64,000 nucleotides of DNA, taken from the NCBI RefSeq assembly GCF_932276165.1, contig NC_063991.1, positions 10,001 through 74,000 on the forward strand. The letters are read 5' to 3'. Numbering within the stretch: position 1 is the first letter of the stretch; each line of letters opens with the position of its first letter. Under the pieces are notes generated by a model. That model was not told the origin of the DNA, ran no database searches, and was given only the letters and a program-made list of their open reading frames with translations. This DNA is from Plutella xylostella (Eukaryota; Arthropoda; Insecta; Lepidoptera; Plutellidae). Of this stretch, positions 1 to 10,118 are shown in pieces. Position numbers and translations under genes: made by a program.

Positions 1-1851
1 AAGGATTACGAGGGAGTACTCCTGGCGTCAAAACACCACGAAATCGTGGTTTACGAGGACAGGGGCCAGAGCCTAAGTTACCTTTTGACCCAACACCACG
101 GTCACGGTGCACCACGAGTCCCCACCGATCACTTGGACCATCCCGTTTCGAACCCGGAGATATCGGGGTCAGAACGTCTCCAGTTACGGGTAGAATCGGA
201 GAAAGAAGCGGCTCGGAGTTCTAAGTCCGTCGACGCAAACGCCACCTCGTCGATGCTCGCGACACTGGGCAGGGCATTTCAGGCGATCCCGAATATAATA
301 TCAAAAAAGCTAACCAGGCTTGGAAGAACTAGGTCGGCGGAGAAGGCTGTGGAGGACTTCATGGAACCCACTCCGCGTCAAAGTTCGGAACCACGTAGTC
401 CACCGCGCACTCGCGCAGACGAGGGACAAGTGGAACCCCCAAGGTTTATATCGGCCCACGGGCCACAAGATCACATGTATAACGCATTCATGGAATTTGT
501 AGCAGTAACCAAGGCCACCCGCAAGGTTAATTCGGACACCTGTGAGAAAATCATCCAGGTATACCGACGGGACACAATTGGCCTGCTACAGGTTCTATTA
601 AGCGAAGCCGAGGCTGCCATCTACGACAATAAGAACGCTATAGTCCTCGCGGGCAGCATGTCTGGGTCGTATATGGCAGCTTACAGCAGCGCATGTGGTT
701 TTGTGGAAAGTGAAGAAGATAAAACCAAAATCAAAGGGGCTCATGTTTTCAAAACACCTCCAGAAGACCCAATAGTCGTAGTTGCCAAGTGCACCAGAGT
801 GATGTTGGATGACAGGGTGCTTGAAATGGCAACCACCATAGCAGGCAGTCTGTCCGAAAGCAGTTACCCCAAGCACTGGACGAGGCCTACTTTCACATGG
901 GTAAACGGAGTCCCAGGTTGCGGGAAATCCACCTGGATAGTCTCGAACTTTGACGTGGATGGAGACATAGTGGTCACAACCACCGCTCAAGCAGCAAAAG
1001 ATCTGAGAGAGAAACTGGCAGCCAAATATGGACACAAAGTCAAGTCACGGGTACGCACTATGGCATCCCTACTAGTAAATGGTACTCAAGAGGGCGAATC
1101 GTGTAAACGCCTTATGGTGGACGAAGCCCTCATGAACCATTTTGGGTCCATAGTGTTGGCAATACAAGTAGCCCGCGCCAGTGAAACACTCCTCATAGGG
1201 GACATAAATCAACTGCCCTACATTGAGCGGAACAACCTATTTCCGCTGTTTTACCACAGACCAGGCCTAGTTTGCAACATAAACAAAGAACTCCTTTGTA
1301 CGCACAGGAGCCCAATGGACGCAGCATACGCCCTCAACGAAATCTACAGCGGCATATACTCGTCCAGAACTCTCATCAAATCCCTAGCGATGAAAAGGTA
1401 CACGGGTTCGGAAATTCCAAAGACAGCCGGCACCCTATATCTTGTTCACACCCAGGCTGAGAAGGCACTGCTAATCAGCCAGGGTTACGGAGAACAGCCG
1501 GAATCCCGAACTCTAACCATTCATGAAGCGCAGGGGTTAACTTATGAGACAGTGGTAATTGTGCGTGCAACATCCCACCCACACCAAGTCCTCCTTAGTG
1601 TTCCCCATGCCGTCGTCGCAATCTCCAGGCATACCAAGTGCTGCACGTATTATACGGACAGCACCGAAAACGATGCCACCGCACGTTTGATCCTACGTGC
1701 GGAGAGTGCGACGACGACAAAAATAATAGATTACAACCTAAAAATGGCCATAAGGCAAGGTGACCACCTTACTCGGGAGAAGATTCTCCAGGTCTTGCGG
1801 GATCCGGAGTCAGGCCCGACACGCCGGCTGAAATGGCCACGAAGAAAATAG
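1..1851 (+). CDS. C-terminal part of a large protein ending in an RNA-virus-type SF1 helicase, probably LINE ORF2
   Basis: The frame is already open at base 1, so the true start lies outside the window. A complete superfamily 1 viral NTPase/helicase is visible: Walker A GVPGCGKS near residue 288 (counted from the GTG at 46), Walker B DEAL near 359, motif III GDINQLPY near 385, motif V IHEAQG near 493 and motif VI VAISRHTKC near 524. About 280 Ser/Arg/Pro-rich residues precede it. A long 3' UTR, poly(A) and (CCTAA)n follow, the same layout as the telomeric LINEs to the right. From memory, insect R1-type LINEs with a tobamovirus-like SF1 helicase at the end of ORF2 have been published (Lazareva and colleagues), and this fits that type. 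No endonuclease or reverse transcriptase is visible here, so an endogenised plus-strand RNA virus fragment remains possible. No stop or frameshift interrupts the visible part. Confidence 0.75.
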   Translation, partial: KDYEGVLLASKHHEIVVYEDRGQSLSYLLTQHHGHGAPRVPTDHLDHPVSNPEISGSERLQLRVESEKEAARSSKSVDANATSSMLATLGRAFQAIPNIISKKLTRLGRTRSAEKAVEDFMEPTPRQSSEPRSPPRTRADEGQVEPPRFISAHGPQDHMYNAFMEFVAVTKATRKVNSDTCEKIIQVYRRDTIGLLQVLLSEAEAAIYDNKNAIVLAGSMSGSYMAAYSSACGFVESEEDKTKIKGAHVFKTPPEDPIVVVAKCTRVMLDDRVLEMATTIAGSLSESSYPKHWTRPTFTWVNGVPGCGKSTWIVSNFDVDGDIVVTTTAQAAKDLREKLAAKYGHKVKSRVRTMASLLVNGTQEGESCKRLMVDEALMNHFGSIVLAIQVARASETLLIGDINQLPYIERNNLFPLFYHRPGLVCNINKELLCTHRSPMDAAYALNEIYSGIYSSRTLIKSLAMKRYTGSEIPKTAGTLYLVHTQAEKALLISQGYGEQPESRTLTIHEAQGLTYETVVIVRATSHPHQVLLSVPHAVVAISRHTKCCTYYTDSTENDATARLILRAESATTTKIIDYNLKMAIRQGDHLTREKILQVLRDPESGPTRRLKWPRRK

Positions 1852-2316
1852 AATAAAATATATATAAAAACCAAGTGTTAGTTGCCTAGAAGCGGGGGTG
1901 CTGGAGACCGACGATAGCGTATACACCAAATACAATACAACCATATAAATAACAACTGTATAACTGTATTTTAAAGCTACTAAAACTATATCATCAAGTT
2001 AAAGTTACTATAAGTTATATCATCAAGTTAAAGTTACTATACCATCAAGTTGTACCTAGTACAACAATAACTGTAAAATAAATTACTAACAATACTCAAT
2101 AAGAAGATTGTGAAATGTAATAATATATAACCTACCGGATTTGACAACTTCATTATAAGTATATTATAAGTATAACAATGACAAGAAAATTATGTATAAT
2201 ATTTAAAAAAAAAAAGCATAAGAAAATATATATATAAACATTAAAAAAAAGAATATTTATAACAATGGAAAACAATATACCATTAAAAAAAAAAAAAACA
2301 TACCGATATAAAAATA

Positions 2317-2349
<33 letters not shown>

Positions 2350-2993
2350 CGTCTTAATATACATAACGTACCTAATAATAACTAAATATAAAATAAGCAT
2401 GTAAAACAACATACCTCATACAACAATAACTGTAATAATAATAATAATAATAAATAAATATAATATGAAAATATAATATTTGCATGTAAAACAATACAAC
2501 ATACTTTAATCTATGTATAACATCAAAGAAAGGGGCAGCTCACTGTAAGGCAACCCAACATCCGTAACAACGAAGAGAGCGAGCCACTGTCAGTAATCTA
2601 CTAAGTTCTCCGAAGACGGCTGACATTGGCCCACCTCTTTCGCGTTTTATGCTGCCATTAGAATCAAGCCTGCTCCTATCACCAATGAGTCACAGAAAAT
2701 GTTAAAATTGTTAAAATCTTTATTGAAAACAGTACTTAAGTCCTGATCTATATATATATATTATATATATATACGAGTATTATAATAGTTTGTAAGTTTT
2801 AAATTAAGGAACACTAGAACTGTGATGCTAAGACATCATGAAATAAATATCTGTACTTGCTATTTTTGTTACCATTTTAATGCGGAGCGCACCCATGTGG
2901 TGAATTTTAAAAACACTGTAGTTTTCAATATAATAATTTTAAGAAGTAAAGTAAAAAAAAAGGTGCGGACCACGTGTCTGCAGATGTAGAATC

Positions 2994-3025
<32 letters not shown>
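1852..3025 (+). other. 3' UTR and poly(A) tail of the helicase-bearing element
   Basis: This is AT-rich noncoding DNA with several A-runs (for example 2324-2349) and ATA/TAA simple repeats. It ends in 28 A residues (2998-3025) directly joined to CCTAA repeats, which marks the 3' end of a retroelement inserted in the telomere repeat in TRAS orientation. The G-rich/C-rich stem found at the 3' ends of the other telomeric LINEs in this window is not seen here. I cannot exclude further small insertions inside this stretch. Confidence 0.6.
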
Positions 3026-3028
<3 letters not shown>

Positions 3029-3232
3029 AACCTAACCTAACCTAACCTAACCTAACCTAACCTAACCTAACCTAACCTAACCTAACCTAACCTAACCTAA
3101 CCTAACCTAACCTAACCTAACCTAACCTAACCTAACCTAACCTAACCTAACCTAACCTAACCTAACCTAACCTAACCTAACCTAACCTAACCTAACCTAA
3201 CCTAACCTAACCTAACCTAACCTAACCTAACC
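3026..3232 (+). repeat. Telomeric repeat tract (CCTAA)41
   Basis: Forty-one perfect CCTAA units (3026-3230) plus CC. CCTAA/TTAGG is the insect telomere repeat. The tract lies between the poly(A) of one LINE and the 5' end of the next, so it is interstitial within the retrotransposon array and not the chromosome terminus itself. Confidence 0.98.
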
Positions 3233-4979
3233 CAGTTGCATTCTTGCCGCCGTCCGGGACGCATCATTTTTGTAACGCTCCGCACCAAAAAAATCGCGAA
3301 AATAGGTAAAAATAGTGCGATTTTCATAAAAATAGTATCAAATTGTGCGGGCAAAAAAGAGCTACATTGCTGTGCAAAAATTTTTCGCCGAAAAGTGAAA
3401 GTGAAAGTGGGAAGTGACAAATAGTGAAAAATTTAACCTTTTCGGCTGCGAGGCGGCCGAAAACGATCGACGACCCCCATTTTTTCTGGTACGCCCTGGT
3501 CCGCATCGGTGACCTCTACAATCCTGCCAACTTCCAGATTTTTGGCGCCAACCGTCTAAGTACAAACGCCAAAAAAACAACTTCCACGTGGCCACGAGGT
3601 CATTGATCCCGACAAGTCCGGCCAAACCTGACACTCCAAAATCAAGCAGTAAAACCGGCAAGTTGCAACACTGTTTTTTATTTTCAAAAATTTTGACATT
3701 TGATAGAGCCACAGACATTTGAAAAAATTCAGTTTTTTCAAAAATTAATAACTCGCCGAAGTGATCTACGACATATACTTTTAAGATCTTTATTGAGTAG
3801 ACCACAAATAACTTTATATTTAGGCAAAAAAAATATTAAAATCCGCTCTCTACTTTTTGAGATATTAAATTTTTAAAATTTTAGGTATTTACGTGGTCCC
3901 CCAATATTAAGTGTGGGAACTCAATTTATACTTGACAAAGTTTGTTGTAATTTACTTGTTGACGCTACAAATTTTCAAATTAAATTTTGTATATTTTCTG
4001 TGTATTTTTTGTATTTTTTGTATTTTATTGTTGTTTTTTGTATATAATTAAGTATTTTATACATTTTAAAATTATTTTGAAATTTGTACTGAACGGGGCT
4101 CATCAAGCCCGACAGATTGAGCCCAATCTCGGGTTGTTTCGGATCAGTGGATCCAAAGTTAGCTTATTGTCCGCCATCTTGGACGCCATCTTGGAAAACT
4201 TTAGACCTAAGTAACTTGTGACTGGATATTCCCTCTGACGTGCGGTTTTCTGGGTAATTGTTGTCTTCAGAAGCTCTACAAGATAAACTACTTGTTGACT
4301 CTACATAGAGTCCAAAGTTTTTTGTAGAGTTTCGATAGGATTCAGATTGACACAGCTGGCCTTTACTCTTTGGTCCAAACCGCAGCGCTCTGGGGCATCT
4401 GGATCAGAAGTTATCGCTTTTTTAAATTTTCGGCGGCCATTTTGTCGGCCATTTTGGATTTTCTAAAACATCTGTATCTCGGGAACCCGTCATCCAATCA
4501 GAACGCGGTTTTCAGTAGCATTAAAGGCTTGCTCAGGACTACCTTCCGAGATATAGAGACAGTCTCTACATAGAGCAAAATTTTATTTTTAAGAAATAGC
4601 AATTTGACGCCCTCTTTTTATGATATAGAGCTCTATTGAGCCTAATTTACTGCTATTCTTTGATTTAGAGATCATTTTATTTTCTCTACATTACTTTTTG
4701 TTGTCTTACTTTTAAATTATTTTATTTTAGTGACGTCTTTTGACACAGAGCTTTATTGAGCCCTGATATATTGACGTAGAGCCAGTATTTATTACTTAGT
4801 TCTACTCATATTTTATTTTTACTCTAGTTTTTATTAGTAGACTCAGAGTTTTATTGAACTCTGCCATAGTTTAGATTAAGTTATATACACTATTGTGTAG
4901 AGACAAGGTTCCCTATTGAATCTTCAATAATTCCATTTGAACGTATTATCTACTTTGACGCACCCGTACCCAAATAACT
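3233..4979 (+). promoter_or_regulatory. 5' UTR / internal promoter region of A1
   Basis: This long noncoding leader is conserved in A2 and, more loosely, in C. It holds four CCAT(C/T)TTGG-type sites (GCCATCTTGG at 4173 and 4185; GGCCATTTTG at 4436 and 4447) that resemble the YY1/Pho core. It also holds several ACTCTACATAGAGT-like near-palindromes (about 4297 and 4560) and a recurring AGAGCT(T/C)TATTGAGC motif (about 4628, 4747, 4845). Non-LTR elements carry internal promoters in such leaders; a promoter role here is inferred. No conserved ORF is seen. Confidence 0.6.
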
Positions 4980-6419
4980 ATGATGGGTATTAGGACTCCT
5001 CCCGCCAAAGGAAATGACAAACAGGATACCCAACGGTCTCCCGTAAAGAAGACGGAGAAGGCTGGTCCTTCAAAGCCTACTGCGACTACGTCCACCAACG
5101 TTAGGCGAAGCGTCGGTGAATGGGAGACTGGAAACTCGGATATTCCACGATCTAGCCCCCTTAAATACCAAGATAGGTTGTCTGAGGCAAGAGCTTGCGT
5201 TACTAAGGCTAAGCTAAATCTTAGCAACTCACGCAACCTCAAAACCGAAATAAAGGAGGGTGTAACGCAGGCAGTTGATAGGCTCTATCAATTGGTAAAG
5301 GAAGCTGGAGCCGCAAAGGGCCAGCCCCAAGCCAACCCACCACCGCCGGCGGTGCAAGCAGAAAAACCCGGCCCCCCTGACACCGACCTCTTTAAAAGGA
5401 TAGATGCTCAATCCGCTCAAATAAGAGAAAACGCCAAGATGCTGGAGGACATCAAGAAAAGTCTTGACAAGCAAACAAGGATGCTTGAAACTCAAACAAA
5501 TGAGACCCTCCCAGCGGTGTGCGTTAAGATGGAAAAGGCCCAAGATCTGATCATTGATGAGACCAAGAACCAACTGGCAGAGCTTAGAAAAATGGTAGAG
5601 AGCGACCAGTCACAAAGACTAAGCTACGCAGAAATGGCTAGTCGACCGAAACTTCCACAGCCAGAGCGAGTGCACTCCATCATAATCTCGTCCTCTGATG
5701 TGACAGAATCTAGCGGGCAGGTGCTAGAAAAAATAAGAACTGCAGTAGACGCGAAAACCTCAGGTCTCCAAATCGACAAGATAAGGAAAGCGAAGGACCA
5801 AAAAGTAATTATCAGCTGCACCACAAAAGACGAGTTACTGAGGGTCGCAAGCAGACTGAAAGAAGGTTCTAGCCTGCGCTGTGAGGAGGCAATCCACAAG
5901 GACCCATTAGTCGTACTCAAAGGAGTACTAAAGATCAACTCGGATGAGGACGTGGTCAAGGCCGTTACTATCCAAAACAAAAAGCTTTTGGATGGCCTGA
6001 GTTCCGATGAAATAAGAGTTCAGGTCAAGTATAGGAAACGTGCTAGAAACCCCCACGCTGACAACGTCATTATGCAGGTGTCCCCACAAGTCTGGCAACG
6101 TCTAACGAGAGCACAAATAATTCACGTCGATCTCCAGAGGATAACGTTAGCCGACCAGTCACCACTCGTGCAGTGCTCGCTCTGTCTAGGCTACGGCCAC
6201 GGTAGGCGGTTCTGCAAGGATGAAGTGGCGAAATGCAGCCACTGTGGTGGGCCACACATGTGGGCTGACTGTCCTGATAGGGTACTCGGAGAGCAGCCAC
6301 GGTGCTGCAATTGCACTAAAGCTAAACAAGCATCAAGCAACCACAACGCATTTAGCCAAGACTGCCCTATCCGAAAGAGGTGGGATGAGTTAGCGAGAGC
6401 CACGGTCGCTTATTGCTAA
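4980..6419 (+). CDS. ORF1 (gag-like nucleic-acid-binding protein) of TRAS-like A1
   Basis: 479 residues from the first of two adjacent ATGs. The N-terminal third is basic and Ser/Thr/Pro-rich. Residues of roughly 130-215 are charged and heptad-like, consistent with a coiled coil for self-assembly. A conserved RNA-binding-like region follows. The C-terminus (about 400-470) holds three zinc knuckles: CSLCLGYGHGRRFC, CSHCGGPHMWADC, and a looser third with CCNC. LINE ORF1 proteins of the R1 group coat the element RNA and, in TRAS/SART, help to target telomeres. The stop codon TAA (6417-6419) lies inside the open ORF2 frame; see ORF2 for the unusual junction. Confidence 0.9.
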   Translation: MMGIRTPPAKGNDKQDTQRSPVKKTEKAGPSKPTATTSTNVRRSVGEWETGNSDIPRSSPLKYQDRLSEARACVTKAKLNLSNSRNLKTEIKEGVTQAVDRLYQLVKEAGAAKGQPQANPPPPAVQAEKPGPPDTDLFKRIDAQSAQIRENAKMLEDIKKSLDKQTRMLETQTNETLPAVCVKMEKAQDLIIDETKNQLAELRKMVESDQSQRLSYAEMASRPKLPQPERVHSIIISSSDVTESSGQVLEKIRTAVDAKTSGLQIDKIRKAKDQKVIISCTTKDELLRVASRLKEGSSLRCEEAIHKDPLVVLKGVLKINSDEDVVKAVTIQNKKLLDGLSSDEIRVQVKYRKRARNPHADNVIMQVSPQVWQRLTRAQIIHVDLQRITLADQSPLVQCSLCLGYGHGRRFCKDEVAKCSHCGGPHMWADCPDRVLGEQPRCCNCTKAKQASSNHNAFSQDCPIRKRWDELARATVAYC

Positions 6420-6420
6420 G

Positions 6421-9400
6421 GTGGTGACTGCAGAGAAATCCGCAAACAACGACAAAAAGGGGTACTTGGTGGTCCAAGCAAACTTGCAGAGGAAGAAACT
6501 TGCAACCCTCGAACTGATGAAAGCAGGGAACGAAAGATGCGCGGCTTTTGCTCTGGTCCAGGAGCCTTATGTAGGGGGGGAAAGGACAATGAGGAACTAT
6601 GGGGGGGCGAGGATATTTCAGGCAGCTGACAAAGGGGAAGGCGTGGTAAAGGCGGCAATCGTCGTATTTGACCATGACCTTGATGTGTTACCGTACCCAA
6701 AACTGACTACTAACAACATCGTTGTAGTCAAGATCAAGACTAGCGCCTGGGAGATCGTTGTTGCCTCATTTTACTTCGAACCCGATCAACAAATTGAACC
6801 ATACCTGGAGCAGATCAAAGTGATAGCAAGGGAGCTTGGACCAGCAAGACTCATATTCGGAGGGGACAGTAACGCAAAGAGCACCTGGTGGGGAAGCCAC
6901 GTCGTTGACCTTCGAGGGGAAGAGGTTTCCGGAACCCTAGAAGAACTTGGTTTGCAGGTGTTGAACAACGGCGACACTCCGACCTTTAGCACTGTCAGAG
7001 GGAACAAAACATACAGGAGCCACGTAGACATAACTGTATGCACAGTAGATCTTTTGAATCTAGTGGAAGACTGGATTGTCGACGAGGATATCACCAGCTC
7101 GGACCACAACGGTATTACTTTCAAAATTAATCTTAAAAAATCAAAAGGAGAGAGTGTAAAAAGAACGACTAGAATATACAAAACCAAAGACGTTAATTGG
7201 GAACAATTTTACGAAAAACTGGAGAAATTAAAAACGGATAACCACATTAATTTAGAATCTTTAGCAAACATCAACACCGTATTAGATCTAGAACACCTTA
7301 TTGAAAATTTTAATAGCTTAATAATAAAATGTTGCCAGGATGAACTACCGAAAATCAAACAGAACAATAAATTTAAAATGCCGTGGTGGTCCGAGCAACT
7401 TGATAAACTCAAAAAAGACACAGTTACTAAAAAACGGAGGATTAAGTGTGCAGCTCCAGTACGTAAAGCTAAAGTAGTGGAAGAATACCTGCAAGCCAAG
7501 GAAACATATGAAACCGAAGCGAAAAAGGCACAAATCGACAGTTGGAAAGACTTCTGCGGGAAACAGGACAAGGAAGGTCTCTGGGAGGGAATATACAGGG
7601 TTATAGGACGGACCACCAAAAGACACGAAGATGTTCCTCTTGTACAAAACGGGAAAGACATTGATCTGAAAGACTCTGCACAGGTTCTGGCTGAGACTTT
7701 TTACCCTGCTGATCTGGAAGCTACTGACAGCGTAGAGCACCAGCGGATAAGACTGTTAGCAAGCCAGGAGGAAGCAATCGAGGGACAAGTACTAGACCCA
7801 CCCTTCACTATGGTTGAACTGATTGCTGCGGTAAAAAGCTTCAACCCAAAGAAAGCACCAGGAGAGGACGGCCTGACTGCTGACATATGCAGTGAAATCA
7901 TCCTGAGGAACCCTAAATTTTTCCTATCACTGGCCAACAAGTGTCTCACCTTGGGATTATTCCCTAAGATCTGGAAAATCGCCACAGTAGTAGCCCTTCG
8001 CAAACCAGGGAAAGATGACTACCAGAATCCCAAGTCTTATAGGCCCATTGGATTGTTGCCAGTGATGGGAAAAATTTTAGAAAAAATCATCGTCGGTCGT
8101 TTAAAATGGCACCTTATCCCGAAAACGAGTCCAAGACAGTACGGTTTTATGCCCCAAAAAAGCACTGAGGACTCCCTCTATGACCTGGTGAACTATATAC
8201 GCGGAAAGCTCAAGGAGAAAAAGCTAGTGGTGATGGTGTCGCTGGATATAGAGGGAGCCTTTGACAATGCCTGGTGGCCCGCAATCAGATTTCGGCTGTC
8301 TGAGGAGAAATGCCCGCCAAACATAAAAAGGATTATGTACAGTTACCTAAACGACAGGATGGTCAAAGTTAGGTATGGCGGTCAGGAATACTCCAAGAGC
8401 ACAAATAAGGGATGTGTGCAAGGATCGATTGGTGGTCCGACCCTGTGGAACCTTCTTCTGGACCCACTGCTAAAAGGACTGGACCGTCGGGGCGACTACT
8501 GCCAGGCCTTCGCAGACGACGTCGTTTTGGTGTTTGACGCAGACAGAGCGTTAGATATACAGCGTCAAGCAAATGCTGCCCTCGCCCATGTGCAGAGATG
8601 GGGCCAGGATAATAAGCTGAACTTTGCAGCACAAAAGACTAAGGCAATGATCATCACAAATAAGCTTAAATACGACACCCCAGCACTGAGCATGGGGGGT
8701 GTGGATATAGAATTCTCCAAGGAGATCAAAATACTTGGGCTAACCATAGACGACAAACTGACGTTCAATAGTCATGTGGCAGAGGTCTGCAAAAAAGCCC
8801 TCAACATCTATAAACAGCTGTCTAGAGCAGCCAAAGTCAGCTGGGGCCTTCATCCGGAAGTCATACGACTAATTTACACGGCTACTGTAGAGCCGATTAT
8901 TATGTATGCCGCAAGCGCTTGGGCACCGGCGACTAAGAAACTGGGAATACAGAAGCACCTGAATGCAGTACAAAGAGGGTTTGCACAAAAGCTGACAAAA
9001 GCATACCGGACCGTGTCCCTAAACTCCGCACTCCTACTGGCTGGCATACTGCCCCTAGATATTCGCATACAGGAAGCAGCAGCTCTTTACGAGGCTAGGA
9101 GAGGCACAGACCCAGAGCAGAGTCACGGTGAAGGGGACGTCGAACTAGTCACTGCGTATGCGGAGACTCCCCATCCAGCTGAACATATGGAACTGGAGTT
9201 CATTAACCTGGTGGACCAGCAACAGGTGGAGGCCCACAACTGCCAAGCAGTAAAAATTTATACGGACGGCAGCAAAATTGATGGCAAGGTTGGAGCAGCG
9301 TTATCCTTATGGAATAACGAAGCCCAATTCAAGGCCATCAAATTGAAACTGTCTCCCTACTGCACGGTCTACCAGGCCGAACTACTGGCCATATGCAAGG

Positions 9401-10113
9401 CTACGAGGGTGATTTTGGACCGTCAGGAGACGAGCTTCGGCATATTCAGTGACTCGAGGTCAGCTCTGGAGACTATTGTCAACCACAATACTCGTCACCC
9501 TCTAGCAACTGAAGCAAGAAGCAACCTGAGCCGTTGCAAATCTCAGAATAAGACTGTGAACTTATTCTGGATTAAAGCACATGCAGGGCTGGAGGGAAAC
9601 GAAGCAGCTGACAAGTTAGCCAAAGAGGCTGCCAAAACCCTGAAACGCAAACCCCACTACGAACAGTGCCCGGTCTCATTCGTCAAGCGAAAAATCCGCA
9701 TGGACTCGCTTGCCGAATGGAACCGGAGGTACAAGTCAGGTACAACTGCATCGATCACCAAGATATTCTTCCCAGACGCAATAGATGCATACAGGACAGT
9801 CCGTAAAATTGAAATTAACAATGTACTAACCCAGGTTATGACAGGACATGGTGGATTCTCTGAGTACTTGAATAGATTCAAGTGCAAGGAGAGCCCATCA
9901 TGTACCTGTGACCCACAACAGGTAGAAAGCATACCGCATCTGCTATTTGACTGTCCCGTGTACGGGTTCTCGAGATACGAACTAGAGCAAAGGGCAGGTG
10001 TAACTCTGAGTGCAGAAAACGCCAAACATATAATAATGAACAAGGAAGTACGTCAGGCTTTCTTAGAATATTGTATAAATATAGCAAATAAAGTTATAGC
10101 TAGAAATAAGTAA
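6421..10113 (+). CDS. ORF2 polyprotein (APE endonuclease, reverse transcriptase, RNase H, Cys/His finger) of A1
   Basis: 1230 codons from GTG 6421; the frame is open upstream across the ORF1 stop. Domains: APE-type endonuclease (QANLQ near 19, VQEPYVG near 46, GGDSNAKSTWW near 147, SDHNG near 227); reverse transcriptase (KAPGEDG, YRPIGLLPVMGK, LDIEGAFDNAWW, CVQGSIGGPTLWN near 664, catalytic FADD at 697-700); RNase H (YTDGSK with Asp near 949, then the QAEL, SDSRSAL and KAHAGLEGNEAAD motifs); and a C-terminal finger CKESPSCTC...H...C. The first ATG in frame is at residue 33, after the conserved endonuclease start, so translation probably begins by coupling or frameshift from ORF1. The protein would nick telomeric repeats and copy element RNA by target-primed reverse transcription. 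No lesion is visible. Confidence 0.92.
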   Translation: MVTAEKSANNDKKGYLVVQANLQRKKLATLELMKAGNERCAAFALVQEPYVGGERTMRNYGGARIFQAADKGEGVVKAAIVVFDHDLDVLPYPKLTTNNIVVVKIKTSAWEIVVASFYFEPDQQIEPYLEQIKVIARELGPARLIFGGDSNAKSTWWGSHVVDLRGEEVSGTLEELGLQVLNNGDTPTFSTVRGNKTYRSHVDITVCTVDLLNLVEDWIVDEDITSSDHNGITFKINLKKSKGESVKRTTRIYKTKDVNWEQFYEKLEKLKTDNHINLESLANINTVLDLEHLIENFNSLIIKCCQDELPKIKQNNKFKMPWWSEQLDKLKKDTVTKKRRIKCAAPVRKAKVVEEYLQAKETYETEAKKAQIDSWKDFCGKQDKEGLWEGIYRVIGRTTKRHEDVPLVQNGKDIDLKDSAQVLAETFYPADLEATDSVEHQRIRLLASQEEAIEGQVLDPPFTMVELIAAVKSFNPKKAPGEDGLTADICSEIILRNPKFFLSLANKCLTLGLFPKIWKIATVVALRKPGKDDYQNPKSYRPIGLLPVMGKILEKIIVGRLKWHLIPKTSPRQYGFMPQKSTEDSLYDLVNYIRGKLKEKKLVVMVSLDIEGAFDNAWWPAIRFRLSEEKCPPNIKRIMYSYLNDRMVKVRYGGQEYSKSTNKGCVQGSIGGPTLWNLLLDPLLKGLDRRGDYCQAFADDVVLVFDADRALDIQRQANAALAHVQRWGQDNKLNFAAQKTKAMIITNKLKYDTPALSMGGVDIEFSKEIKILGLTIDDKLTFNSHVAEVCKKALNIYKQLSRAAKVSWGLHPEVIRLIYTATVEPIIMYAASAWAPATKKLGIQKHLNAVQRGFAQKLTKAYRTVSLNSALLLAGILPLDIRIQEAAALYEARRGTDPEQSHGEGDVELVTAYAETPHPAEHMELEFINLVDQQQVEAHNCQAVKIYTDGSKIDGKVGAALSLWNNEAQFKAIKLKLSPYCTVYQAELLAICKATRVILDRQETSFGIFSDSRSALETIVNHNTRHPLATEARSNLSRCKSQNKTVNLFWIKAHAGLEGNEAADKLAKEAAKTLKRKPHYEQCPVSFVKRKIRMDSLAEWNRRYKSGTTASITKIFFPDAIDAYRTVRKIEINNVLTQVMTGHGGFSEYLNRFKCKESPSCTCDPQQVESIPHLLFDCPVYGFSRYELEQRAGVTLSAENAKHIIMNKEVRQAFLEYCINIANKVIARNK

Positions 10114-10118
10114 GCTAT

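Noticed and set aside
1..1851. Free-standing endogenous RNA virus insertion as the preferred reading
   Set aside because: Position before a poly(A)-CCTAA junction and the known helicase-bearing R1 LINEs favour a LINE ORF2 end, but the virus alternative stays open because the 5' part is outside the window.
3026..3232. True chromosome terminus
   Set aside because: The tract is flanked on both sides by retrotransposons, so it is internal to the array.
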